From assembly GCA_001910725.1 (NCBI GenBank), contig MJGA01000006.1:868001-932000 (forward strand): a stretch of 64,000 bases of DNA, in the 5' to 3' direction. The position numbers and the translations under genes are program-made. The first letter of the stretch is position 1; every line of letters begins with the position of its first letter. The stretch comes from Phanerodontia chrysosporium. Lineage: Eukaryota; Basidiomycota; Agaricomycetes; Polyporales; Phanerochaetaceae. This document shows, piece after piece, positions 10,401 through 18,656 of this stretch. Below the pieces are notes generated by a model. The model saw only the letters and a list, made by a program, of their open reading frames with translations, was not told where the DNA came from and did not search any database.

Positions 10401-13400
10401 AGACGCACTAGCCTGAGAAGGGGCTGATCCTATGTCCAGGAGGCCATATCCTGAATTGGGGGTAGATTGCCATAATCGTGGAAACCACATTGAGAAGCCA
10501 GAATCTTCCACGATACGAGCCCAAGGCAATCTGGCCATTCAGTGATAAGGGACACTAGCAAGAGGCTAGCAAGAGGATCAATACAAGCCCAGTTGGATGA
10601 CAGAGTCATCAAGTGTTATGGACCACGAGAAAGGACCAAGAGAGTTCGGGAAGGACTTAGCAGAATGGCACCTCGAGGACGGGCTACTACTGCACCGAGG
10701 CAAGGTGTATGTGCCCAAGGACGACAAGATTAGGGCGGATCTACTCAAGTTACACCACGACTTCCCTGGGGCTGGACACCCTGGACGATGGAAGACGTTG
10801 GAGTTGCTGTCGCGCAACTACTGGTGGCCAGGAATGTCAGTTTACGTCAAGAAGTACGTCGCAGGCTGCGAAGTCTGCCAGTCGCATAAAAACGTCAACC
10901 AGAAGCCTGCTGGCCTGCTACAACCGAACGAGGTTCCGTCGGAACCCTGGGAGATAATCTCATGCGATATGATCACGGACTTGCCTGAGTCGGACGGTTA
11001 CAACGCTATCTTCGTAGTCGTTTGCCGCTTAACCAAGCGAGCACATTTCCTCCCTATCACCAAGGAGTTTTCAGCCAAGGATCTGGGAAATTTGCTCTAT
11101 GAGCGTGTTTGGCCTTTGCACGGCCTACCCAGACAGATCATTTCGGATAGAGGAACGCAGTTCGCCGCGAAACTCTTCCAGGAATGGTGCAGACTCCTGG
11201 GGATCAAGTCAGCAATGACTACAGCGTTTCACCCTCAGGCAGACGGTCAGACTGAGCGAGTTAATCAGTCATTGGAGCAATATCTGCGCTGCTACACAAG
11301 CTTCAGGCAGGACGACTGGGCGTACCTTTTGCCCTCTGCCGAGTTTGCGTACAACAACCAGGCGCATGAAAGCACCAAGAACTCGCCATTCTTCGTCGAA
11401 TATGGCCGTCATCCACGCATGTTCCCAGAGCAGGACCGTGTTACAAGGTTGTCAGAACTGGACGACTGGACGAAGCTTAGACAGGAGGCCCAAGATCAGG
11501 CGAAAGCCGCGCTCGTGCTGGCTGCAGAGCGAATGAAGTGGTACTACGACCAGGGTAAATCAGAACCCTTGTTCAAGGTCGGAGACCGTGTTTGGCTTGA
11601 CGCAAAGGATCTGAACCTTCGGGTTCCCTCCAAGAAACTGGCACCAAAGCGAGTAGGCCCTTACGAGATCGTAGAGCAGCTGGGACCGGTCACCTTCAAG
11701 CTGAAGTTACCAGTCCATGTGAAGATTCACCCGGTCTTCCACGCAAGCAAGCTCACGAAGCACGTCGAGGATGAGGTCGCCAATCGCACGCGCAAACCCC
11801 TACCACCCATTCGTGTGGGTGATGACGAGGAGTACGAGGTCGAGCAGATTGTAGATGCACAGCCAGACTCTAAAGGCCGTGTTATGTACCGAGTACGGTG
11901 GAGAGGCTACGATGAGCATAGCGACACATGGGAATACTTGCCCAATCTCAAGCACGCTATGGCGAAGGTCAAACAATTCCACAGGAAATACCCAGATGCG
12001 CCGAAGGCAATTTCCCTTCTGCAACGCCACCACGACGAGGAGGATGAGTTTTTCGTGCGCGAACTCGCGCTACTCCAATCTTGGGGAGCAGACGACCAGT
12101 TCGAGGTCGAGCTCATGAACAAGGACGCAAAACTCCCCTCACGTGGCTCGCCAGAAAGCGCAGGGTTGGATCTTTTCATCACGGAAGACCTTACGCTCAA
12201 GCCCCATGATCGCAAGCTAGCGTCAACGGGCCTTCGAATGTGTACTCCACCAGGTACCTACGCTCGAGTCGCACCACGGAGTGGCCTCAGCCTCAGAGGC
12301 ATCGACATAGGAGCAGGCGTTATTGACCGAGATTATCGAGGAGAGCTCAAAATTCTACTCATCAACAACTCGCCCGACACCTTTACATTCCACAAGGGTG
12401 ATCGTGTCGCTCAACTCGTGCTCGAAAGAATCTCCTACGCCGAACCAACTCCGGTCTCTCGCCTCGACTCAACCATTCGCAGCAGCGATGGTTTTGGCTC
12501 CACTGGTATTTAGGCTTCACCAGGAGGTTCAGCTAGAATTGGGGGTAATGTCACAGTTTTTCGTCTTAACCCTTAGGGTTAGGGGCAGCAGGTGACAGAA
12601 GCGATTACTCCGAACTGTGACATGCAGAAGCGCTGGAGTGACAGCCCTAGGCTCGGGGCTGGTCACGTGATACGGCGGTCACGTGATGCGCACACGTGCG
12701 GTATCCCAGGGTCACATGGTCGAAGGTCTAGAAGCAGGCAAGGGTCTGGAAGCGCCGAGACACTCCGGAATGGACTAGAAAGCCCTGGAGGTCTCTGGAC
12801 AGGTCCGGACAAGTGCTGGAACGTTCTGGAGGTTTCTGGGACATCGTAGGAACATTTAGGAACGTGTAGGAGAATGTAGGAATGCCTGTAGGGCACTAGC
12901 CAATAGCGTAGTAGGTATTAGATAGCTAGGACCCTGAACACCGGTCCCTGGGGACCTGGTGCACATGTATATAAACCCTGAGGGCTGGGGGTGCCTCCCC
13001 AGCTTCAATCTCATCGCATCTCACCTCTCTAGCCTCTATACCTCGTCTTCAAGCCTGGCTACACCCTTTGTAGTCCAAGTAAACCTTTGCCAGTGAGTAT
13101 TGCTGGTTGGTTTGGTGTATAGGCGCTAGGGCAGCGCATTTTTGTGATAATATTGCTGGTCTCTTATTGACCTAGAGTTAGGTGCCCGATACACTCCAGG
13201 ATGTGTACCGCAAGATATATGGTGTGCCAGCCTCAGCCGACGTCCTTCGCTTCTGCAAGAGCCAGCTCATGCACGAAATCTGGCTCCTGTTGCTTGATGA
13301 CGAATTCATGAAGGCATACGAGCACGGAATTCTTATCCTCTGCGCTGATAACATCCTCCGCCGTCTCTTCCCACGATTCTTTACTTATTCTGCTGACTAC

Positions 13401-16220
13401 CCAGAGCGGTAAGTGATCCACTTGCCGTGCAAGTACAATACTGATGAAAGGAACTATTCCAGTGTCCTGCTTGCGTGCATCCGCTACCTTGCACGGTGCC
13501 CTTGCCCACTCTGCTACACAACAAAAGAGCAGATTCCTGAGTCCGGCACCAAGCTTGATGCAAAACGATGCGCGAAAATGCGCGAGGACACTGAAGAGCT
13601 GTGCAAGACCGTGCGCCACGCTCGAAAGCTGGTTTTGCAACATGGTAATAAAGTATCCGGTGCCAAAATCAAGCGGAAACTTGCGCATGGGACGCTTCTA
13701 CCAAACCAGGTGAGATTTCTGTCTTCAACTGCTTGAGACATTCTGACGTGAGCACCCGCATTAGAGTGCATTTTCAGTTCGACTGTCACCCTTCAACTTC
13801 AATTTCTATCAACTCTTTAAGCCCGATTTCATGCATGAAGTCGAGCTTGGCCGCTTCAAGAAGCTGCTCGTTCACCTGCTCCGCCTTCTATATTATTTTG
13901 GCGGTGACTTAATCCAGAAGTTCAACGAGAGGTAAGCCACCTGTCACGTCTCATGATAAATTGGCAACTAAGTGAAGCTCTTGTTAATAGGTTTCGTGCC
14001 GTGCCGCCGTTCGGGCGAACAACCATCCGACGCTTCAGCCGGAATGTGTCCGGCCTTAAGAAGCTCGCTGCGCGTGACTATGAAGACATCTTACAGGCAA
14101 GGGCTTCTATAAACATTCGATAACCGGTTGCTAATGTGTTCTGCAGTGTATTCTGCCCTGCATCGATGGCCTTTTCGAGTCTGCAGGTGACGCGCAGCTC
14201 GAGAAGGTGACCCTTGATCTCTTCTGGGAGTTTGCCTGCTGGCACGCACTTGGCAAGCTCCGTCTACACTCCGAAACAACGGTTCAGGTGCTTGAGGCTT
14301 TCACTGAGACGTTGGGCAAGGCTATCCGGATTTTTGCGCGCTCCTGTGACGGCTACGACACAAGAGAGCTACCGAGCGAAGAGGCTACACGCGGTCGCCG
14401 TGAACTCCGGCAGAGGACGAAGGGAAAGGCACCAGCGACGCGCCCAGGAAAGAAGACGAAGAAGCTCAATCTCTCGACGTTCAAAGACCACAGCTTCGGG
14501 CACTATCCGTGGTCAATCCGTGAGGCAGGGACTAGTGATAACTACAGCACACAGACAGTACGTTAAGGGCGCTTTGCAGATGAGTTCTACTAACAAAGAT
14601 TGCAGGGGGAGCTTGAGCACAAATCTGTCAAGACGATCTACCCATTTGCGCGGACCAAGAACCATAGTGCAACAATAGCAAATCACGAGATGCGAAAGCG
14701 TACACTACGCCGACTTCTTGAGCGAGAGAAGGATCGTCGAATGCGGATTCACGGTGCAAGCCCGCCCAGACGGCAGGGCGAGGATCCTGATCGCACTGCC
14801 GTCGCGAAGACACGCCGTCGCTGCCGCCGCCGAGGACTAGATGCAATGTTTGGCTCCACTAGGACTCGAGAAACGTTGGGCAAGACGGCGTTCGACGAGC
14901 ATCACCATATCTCCGAGCTGCTCACATGGACGAAGACGATTCCGGAGTATCTCCAGCCACTCGAGAATGATCCCGCCTTTGAGGTATGTCCAGCTAACAG
15001 CCGTTCATTTGGACTGCGGCTTACTTTCTTCAGAACTGGATGCCTGAGCTACAGAATCACCTCATTGGACGTCTCACCGGACGTCTCTTTGACGGTGCGG
15101 AGAAGGAGTACACCGCCGACGAGCAAATGGGCCTTCAGATCCTCAACGACAAGATACATTTCCACAAGACAATGCGCGTGAACTATACGACATACGACAT
15201 GCGGCGCGATCAAGATACTATCAGTACAAGGACACGTCCGGATATCATGGTGCTTGGCCATGACGACGAGGCGGATGGTGAAACACACCCTTACTGGTAC
15301 GCCCGTGTAATCTCTGTCTTCCACCTGCACGCGCGATATGTTCCACCCGGTACAACCTTCGCATACGAAATCCCGTTCCGAAAGCTCAACGTCCTTCACG
15401 TGCGGTGGTTCGGCCGGGATACCTCAGTTTGTGGAGGATTTGGCTCCCGGCGTCTTCATCTCGTCGGCTTCGTCGAAAGTACACTGCCCGACGCGTTCGG
15501 TTTCCTGGACCCACAAGAAGTCGTGCGAAGTGCCCACTTGATCCCTGCATTCAAGTATGGCAAGACGTCCGAGCTCCTTGGGCCATCTGCAATTCGCTAT
15601 CAGGATCCTGACCGCGACGAAGACGACCATGAAGACTGGCGGTATTATTACGTTAGCTGGTGAGTTGTCTTTGCGTCAATCAGTGTCTCATACTGAGCTC
15701 TCATGTACTATGTAGTTTCGTAGATCGTGACATGTTCATGCGCTATCTCGGCGGCGGCATTGGCCACAAGGCAACGTGGGATCTTGTCCGGCTATCCGAC
15801 ACAATCAAGCTCCTCTCGAAGCGTGTCGTTGTAGGCAAGACCACGGGTCATGACGACGGCCATCGCAGCAACTCACCCTGCGAGAACGAGCAGACTCTAC
15901 CGCCATCACCCGCGCCAGATGGCGTAAAGAACTCGGATGGGGCACCAGATGGCGCACGAAACGAAGTCCGCAGCCATCAAGGCAGAGAGCAGCTGCCAGA
16001 GGAGTCTGATGAGGAGGCCATGGACGAGGACGACGACGACGAGCCTGAGGAGAGCGACGAGGAAGAACCAGATGACGACGATGAGGATGAGTCCCTGCTA
16101 CTACACGAAGGGGAGCTGCTCTCAGGGGATGAAGACGAAGGCGAAGATGAGGAGAAGAGCGATCCCGAGTCCACAGATGAGGAGCTCGAGGACGAAGACG
16201 AAGAAGAAGGCAATTTCTAG
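4496..16220 (+). CDS. Plavaka transposase
   Basis: My exon model is join(4496..4723, 4782..6059, 13182..13408, 13463..13709, 13765..13931, 13991..14096, 14147..14557, 14606..14983, 15034..15659, 15716..16220). It sums to 4173 nt (1390 aa) with matching phases and no internal stop. An N-terminal C2H2 finger (CKAARCKKSF to HLRSC, about residues 8-33) is followed by a Pro-rich linker. Then come family blocks WYHPFPNSTALRVMHWKYSG, LFWSDATHLATFG, FKPDFMHEVELG, GELEHKSVK, ADEQMGLQILNDKIHFHKTM and FVDRDMFMRYLGGGIGHK. By comparison with the family I infer the acidic catalytic residues to be the D of SDATHL, the D/E of PDFMHEVE and the E of GELEHK. The last 90 residues or so are an extreme Asp/Glu tail. 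One intron uses GC-AG (14097-14146). Intron 2 holds the whole LTR retrotransposon and is 7,122 bp long, so expression may be impaired although the coding frame is intact. Confidence 0.93.
6077..6081. repeat. ATATT target-site duplication, left
   Basis: ATATT directly precedes the 5' LTR and is repeated directly after the 3' LTR at 13150-13154. Both copies lie inside the transposase intron. Confidence 0.92.
6082..6682 (+). repeat. 5' LTR
   Basis: 601 bp, from TGTCACAG to TTTTTGTGATA, identical to 12549-13149. It contains a TATATAAA box at 6501-6508. An open frame at 6125-6382 is repeated unchanged in the other LTR and is not treated as a gene. Confidence 0.96.
6501..6508 (+). promoter_or_regulatory. 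LTR TATA box
   Basis: TATATAAA inside the 5' LTR, the likely Pol II promoter of the retroelement. The same box occurs at 12968-12975 in the 3' LTR, oriented towards the transposase exons downstream. Confidence 0.7.
6992..7804 (+). CDS. accessory ORF upstream of gag
   Basis: A 270-aa product follows the 5' LTR leader. It is rich in Lys, Arg and Pro. A proline tract (APPPLPLIERIEPPPTPPIE) sits near residues 125-145, and the C-terminal half looks helical and charged (REWKKISRDLKKAGAHSFAE). I see no RT, protease or zinc-knuckle motif. It ends 29 bp before the gag start, so it may be an N-terminal Gag segment or a separate leader protein. No function is assigned. Confidence 0.6.
   Translation: MAGRKALRFACVEKFSGLCTQADPCLLVPKAARNRFVLAKDESSGKPLLERIKISNLHRFKDVGKPRPAYKPRTTPYTPVPGRRERLAREADLNDFKHQLQLEDYRNEQRKRRLLDRIANAPPPLPLIERIEPPPTPPIEVKPIPKDLRFHTNTQVHQLRDYGRKFNGALNHLGPFFQKLDEQRFRVGLTEHELYILGLFKERFDNIRKHLQTIVETKEYTTREWKKISRDLKKAGAHSFAELKPRFAEHCRELIQELGEDWLFLEKNLD
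7834..9411 (+). CDS. gag: Gag polyprotein with CCHC zinc knuckle
   Basis: The 525-aa protein has a coiled-coil stretch at about residues 85-160. A retrotransposon Gag domain follows (FNGDKASKLDDWLESMALWL to ARQTGFSNEELLVKAYAH). A CCHC knuckle, CAQCGGKGHIAKEC (C-X2-C-X4-H-X4-C), lies near residue 408. The tail is Ser/Lys/Glu-rich. Gag packages the RNA intermediate. The frame is complete, which fits a recently mobile element. Confidence 0.93.
   Translation: MSLNSNPVDFGLRSAASSSGMDPWGALELGSMAEGGPTPVLAAAPLSTSYEEYSQSWVQAAQEGLTPGDFKALVDSLGNWVKAEIAQVRSEMGSEVLRLKEALRKRKTEAKTLQEQIDTLEQTRQHLSAQIAEAQNQNRVLQNAMQVLKQENESLKVLVQQGTSGGNVGLSQSLFPTMKEPDTFNGDKASKLDDWLESMALWLRHRGVMDDEKKIETAMTYLRGSAKKVMQEYFDKVADSKPLGTWTNFVNELQKGFQQTDKKDRARAEFEQLVSKKGTNEKTFNEFAARFRSLARQTGFSNEELLVKAYAHTPRAAADVLAARGRAQWATTWDGWLKDVQEILQDQRLLTGTVLSGQPQSSKDPDAMDVDALKKGSAQGKGKTAKVQKVAMSFEEAKKKGCCAQCGGKGHIAKECPSKKNNSGSSTSSSKTTNAPVASSSKASASKGKEKDKGSRHTKSSAREVYASDSERFQEVASDEESSSDSSEEEDTPKTKQKKSSSKEKAQKINRVVFSDDEDFLQGLM
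9496..9822 (+). CDS. retroviral-type aspartic protease domain, truncated pol
   Basis: The product is about 108 aa and contains the catalytic motif ALVDSGA near residue 23 and a C-terminal LITDLGGKDI. In related elements that phrase leads into the linker before reverse transcriptase; here it diverges at once and stops. There is no ATG (the track-style start is TTG). The frame is the same as gag, but at least two stops (TAG at 9409, then TGA) lie between, so simple readthrough would not produce it. It is probably a non-functional or trans-complemented remnant. Confidence 0.7.
   Translation: MSFIIPVTLSQSREIRVQTTALVDSGAYAVFISHRFVKKHKLKTNQLAREIRVYNADGSRNKCGSIEEYAWLDIAVGDHVSRQACLITDLGGKDISSALAAQRGLVKE
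9823..10596 (+). other. non-coding stretch where RT and RNase H are missing
   Basis: 774 bp without a convincing frame. The word CAGTGTTGTGCC occurs twice (about 9990 and 10081). A GAATTGGGGGTA word at about 10453 resembles the polypurine tract before the 3' LTR. A typical Ty3/gypsy element would have about 2 kb encoding RT and RNase H here. I found no YxDD-type motif or RNase H block in any frame. Confidence 0.8.
10597..12513 (+). CDS. integrase-chromodomain-dUTPase fusion protein
   Basis: The protein has 638 aa. The N-terminal zinc-binding region contains LHHDFPGAGHPG and CEVCQSHK (about residues 48-110). The DDE core has CDMITDLP, ISDRGTQF and an E in QTERVNQSLEQY. An SH3-like region (FKVGDRVWLDAKDL) follows. 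A chromodomain lies at about 411-470 (EYEVEQIVDAQ, YRVRWRGYDEHSDTWEYL). The last 135 residues form a dUTPase with its five motifs: RGSPESAGLDL, APRSGLSLRG, GVIDRDYRGELKI, GDRVAQLVLE and DGFGSTG. Integrase inserts the DNA copy, the chromodomain probably directs targeting, and dUTPase lowers dUTP. The frame is open throughout. It may begin as the 3' end of a former Pol polyprotein. Confidence 0.93.
   Translation: MTESSSVMDHEKGPREFGKDLAEWHLEDGLLLHRGKVYVPKDDKIRADLLKLHHDFPGAGHPGRWKTLELLSRNYWWPGMSVYVKKYVAGCEVCQSHKNVNQKPAGLLQPNEVPSEPWEIISCDMITDLPESDGYNAIFVVVCRLTKRAHFLPITKEFSAKDLGNLLYERVWPLHGLPRQIISDRGTQFAAKLFQEWCRLLGIKSAMTTAFHPQADGQTERVNQSLEQYLRCYTSFRQDDWAYLLPSAEFAYNNQAHESTKNSPFFVEYGRHPRMFPEQDRVTRLSELDDWTKLRQEAQDQAKAALVLAAERMKWYYDQGKSEPLFKVGDRVWLDAKDLNLRVPSKKLAPKRVGPYEIVEQLGPVTFKLKLPVHVKIHPVFHASKLTKHVEDEVANRTRKPLPPIRVGDDEEYEVEQIVDAQPDSKGRVMYRVRWRGYDEHSDTWEYLPNLKHAMAKVKQFHRKYPDAPKAISLLQRHHDEEDEFFVRELALLQSWGADDQFEVELMNKDAKLPSRGSPESAGLDLFITEDLTLKPHDRKLASTGLRMCTPPGTYARVAPRSGLSLRGIDIGAGVIDRDYRGELKILLINNSPDTFTFHKGDRVAQLVLERISYAEPTPVSRLDSTIRSSDGFGSTGI
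12536..12548 (+). other. probable polypurine tract
   Basis: GAATTGGGGGTAA lies directly before the 3' LTR, where plus-strand DNA priming is expected. Confidence 0.6.
12549..13149 (+). repeat. 3' LTR
   Basis: 601 bp, identical to the 5' LTR, followed directly by the second ATATT copy at 13150-13154. The transposase intron resumes after it and reaches its acceptor AG at 13181. Confidence 0.96.
13150..13154. repeat. ATATT target-site duplication, right
   Basis: Second copy of the 5-bp duplication that flanks the retrotransposon. Confidence 0.92.
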
Positions 16221-16657
16221 CCGTGAGCCGGTGCGCTGGCACTTGGCCGACCGAATCGCTGCCACCGTCCTCGCTCGGGTAGTGTAGACCAACGGGACGA
16301 ACATTCTCACCTTATAGCAGCTCCAAACCGTAGTAAAGAGTACTGATCATACTCTAATATATCTCCTAACCGTACTAGATGAGTGCCTCAGCATAGCATT
16401 GGGTCCTCTGGCCTACAGAGCACAGACAACCTCGAGGAGATACGGGATTATATTTCAGCGCGAAATCGCAGTATCACAGCCCTACCCACGGTATACTACA
16501 GGTTAATACGGTCTATCTGTCGTGTCTGCGAGAAGTGCATGAATAACTGCAGTCTCGCGAGGTAGAGCGAGAGCTCACGGTATCTAGCGATTTCTCGCGG
16601 TATTTAATGTCGAACCGCGAGACGGGCGCTCTTCTCACCTTGTCCGCGAGCTCCCGC
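16221..16657. other. right subterminal non-coding region of the Plavaka element
   Basis: It follows the transposase stop codon. No gene is seen. It carries CGCG-rich motifs (CTCGCGGTA 16594-16602, ACCGCGAGAC about 16614-16623, CCGCGAG about 16644) that mirror those near the left end. Confidence 0.6.
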
Positions 16658-16687
16658 GGCACATTTCTCCAACTATTTTGCTGATGG
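16658..16687 (-). repeat. right terminal inverted repeat of the Plavaka element
   Basis: Its reverse complement begins CCATCAGCAAAATAGT and matches 616-645 at 27 of 30 positions. CAG follows at 16688-16690. Confidence 0.88.
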
Positions 16688-16690
16688 CAG
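16688..16690. repeat. right CAG target-site duplication of the Plavaka element
   Basis: It matches CAG at 613-615. Confidence 0.75.
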
Positions 16691-18656
16691 TGGCGGTGCG
16701 GATAGCGCGATCCGGCGTCTGGTAGAAAACGTGAATGATCTCAAGTTTGTCGTGATTGGCGGTGGACGCGACGGCGAGGCTGGTCCCCTTCATGGCGTCA
16801 TACAACGTTTTTCCACGAGTCCATTTCGGATGTCTGCTCTCCCAGCAGAATTCCTGGATCTTGCTTTGGCCAGCCTCTGGCACATGCGGGACAAAAAGGT
16901 GTCAAGATGGTAATGAAAGACGAAATACGACTGTATGCACCTTGCAAGTAGAGGCGAATGAAAAACTGGTCTGTATCACTGTCGCGCCAGCTTGTGGCCG
17001 CGATGGACCCGAACCAGTCCATCTTGATATTCAGCGATCCGATGGTACCAGATGACCAGCGTCCGCCCAGGTAGTGAAGGTCCCTCACGGTGAACGTCTC
17101 GTCGAGGTAGAAAAGGTAACCCTGCCAGTCCTGTTAGGCCTTTTTGTTCGGTGTAGATGACACGTGAAACATACCTCAAGTACGTAGGGGGCGCCACGCC
17201 GTGCAGCTGAAGCCAGCTGACCGAAGCCGTACACCCAAACCAGGACCCAGTTGCCAAAGGCTTGGAGGTAGGGCCACCACTCCATCTGTACCCTCCTTCT
17301 TCGGTTCCGAGAATCTGGCTCATGCGAATCCCGTTGTCAGGACCCGTGTAGAACACCATCGTCCGCTGAGTTTGCCCGGCGTTGCATGTCTCACAAGCAG
17401 TGATGCCCGTCCAGGGAACGATGTGTGGCGGCCCGTCGATTGCAATGGGATAGTTCCACCACGAGCTGAGGCCGATCTGGAGAGCAGTGAGAGCGGCACC
17501 CCACAGAGTAGTGTACGCATCCTTCCTGCGGTTTTCAAGGCTTGACCGGCGCAGGTTCGGCAACTTAAACAAGGGCATGAGAGATTGCCGCTTTCCAGCA
17601 GACTCCAACGTCGGGGCTTCGTTCCAAGCCTTGTAGGCCTTGGGAGTGTCTTAGTCCGGAACGCCGTGTAGATTTCGTCCGCGGACGCTTGTACGGCCCG
17701 CAGACAGCGTTGCAGATTGTCGCGGTTGACTCTGTCGAGGGCGCGCTTGTCTCCGTACATTGTCCACGTTTCGCCGGCGGGGTTCTGAACCACCAGTCCA
17801 ATAGCATTCTCCTCGTCGTGCATGTACTGAATTGCGACAGATTAGGGAACGCCGAACGGAGTAAATCTTCACGACATACCTTGGCACACATGTCTTCGTC
17901 AGGAAGAGCATACAGCGGGGGAAATGGGTCGCGGTGCAGCATCCTGCGCGGCGTGCGGAGATGCCCGGCCGAAAAGGAGTCCTCCAGAAAATGATCTGCG
18001 AAGGCGTTCAACGCGTAGGCTTCTTCAAGGTTGCCATCGACCGCCATTTGAAGTGCGACAGAATGGCCCGCATTGTATGCTGTCCGCGCATCGATGCCGA
18101 AGTGGTCGTAGTTGATCAACGCGAGGCCCAAGTACCCCGGGATCGCAGTGCGTCCGAACGTAACACTCTCGAGGGCCGCGGTAAGGTCAGGCAAGATGCC
18201 GTTGTAGACAATGGACGGATCCTTCTGGAGCGCCAGCGCGCGGTTAACAGCTTCGAGTTCCGGTCTGAGCAGGTTAAGGATAGCGTTACACTCAGCAGGC
18301 TGGCGGGTAGTATCCACGGCGAGTGAGCGATAGGCAGACAGGAAGCGTTTCTGCTGGTCGAGGAAGGTACTCCCATCGCTGATTGGTTGATAGGTGCCGT
18401 AAAAGTCGCCCGCGAGCGCGTTGATTGTGCCATAGGTGAGCTGCATCCCATTCCTCAAAGGCAACGGGTAGTCCTTAGCGACGCCCGTTGTGCCGTTGGC
18501 GAAAGTAAGCGTGATGGCATCGCCGATCCAGCCGTGCTCTCGATACTCGAACTCTGTTTGATGTTAGGATCCAGACAATTTCAGCTCACACTTCCCACAA
18601 AACTCACCAGGCTTGCCAACAAGGGGCTTGTGGGGAAGGGGACGAACGCCGCGCGG
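16691..18656 (-). pseudogene. 5' part of a phospholipase-C-like / lectin-like host gene split by the Plavaka element
   Basis: Exons that I can support: 18608-18656, 17880-18553, a long exon of about 17175-17826, about 16931-17140, and 16691-16868. The N-terminal half has the zinc phospholipase-C-like phrase NAFADHFLEDSFSAGH. The C-terminal half shows lectin-blade phrases (RTMVFYTGPDNGIRM, GYLFYLDETFTVRDLHYLGG, EIIHVFYQTPDRAI). It stops at the transposon and continues in frame at 212-612. Two breaks near 17643 and 17174 are each repaired by one added base (CCC to CCCC, GG to GGG on the coding strand). The first exon and signal sequence are not resolved; they lie upstream of 18656, perhaps near 18820. 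Family names are by motif recall. Whatever the truth about the small breaks, the 16-kb insertion disables this copy. Confidence 0.75.

Larger units (their letters stand above)
6082..13149 (+). mobile_element. Ty3/gypsy LTR retrotransposon (chromovirus type) lacking RT and RNase H, nested in the Plavaka element
   Basis: The element is 7,068 bp with two 601-bp LTRs (6082-6682 and 12549-13149) that I find identical over their whole length at a constant offset of 6,467. A 5-bp duplication (ATATT) flanks it. The LTR ends are TGTCACA and TGTGATA, so the 3' end is TA rather than the usual CA. The order is accessory ORF, Gag with zinc knuckle, protease, a 774-bp non-coding stretch, then integrase-chromodomain-dUTPase. 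The gap stands where RT and RNase H should be, so the copy must have been mobilised by enzymes from another element. Identical LTRs indicate a recent insertion. Confidence 0.95.
616..16687 (+). mobile_element. Plavaka-type DNA transposon, 16,072 bp, carrying DUF6698 cargo and a nested LTR retrotransposon
   Basis: The ends are 30-bp inverted repeats that start CCATCAGCAAAATAGT and differ at only three positions. Both are flanked by CAG. Inside are a complete Plavaka transposase gene on the plus strand and a complete DUF6698 gene on the minus strand, sharing a 220-bp divergent promoter. Without the retrotransposon and one ATATT copy the element would be 8,999 bp. A 3-bp duplication fits the CMC/EnSpm-like group to which I recall Plavaka being assigned; that placement is from memory. 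Two intact genes, well-matched ends and an exactly repairable target suggest a fairly recent insertion. Confidence 0.88.

Noticed and set aside
9823..10596. Decayed reverse transcriptase
   Set aside because: No RT or RNase H motif in any frame, even allowing frameshifts. It is treated as non-coding filler.
15977..16213. Poly-serine minus-strand frame
   Set aside because: It is the antisense of the acidic tail of the transposase.
17320..17823. 167-aa minus-strand frame as a separate gene
   Set aside because: It is the lectin gene read past a one-base break. The continuing frame carries the recognisable blades.
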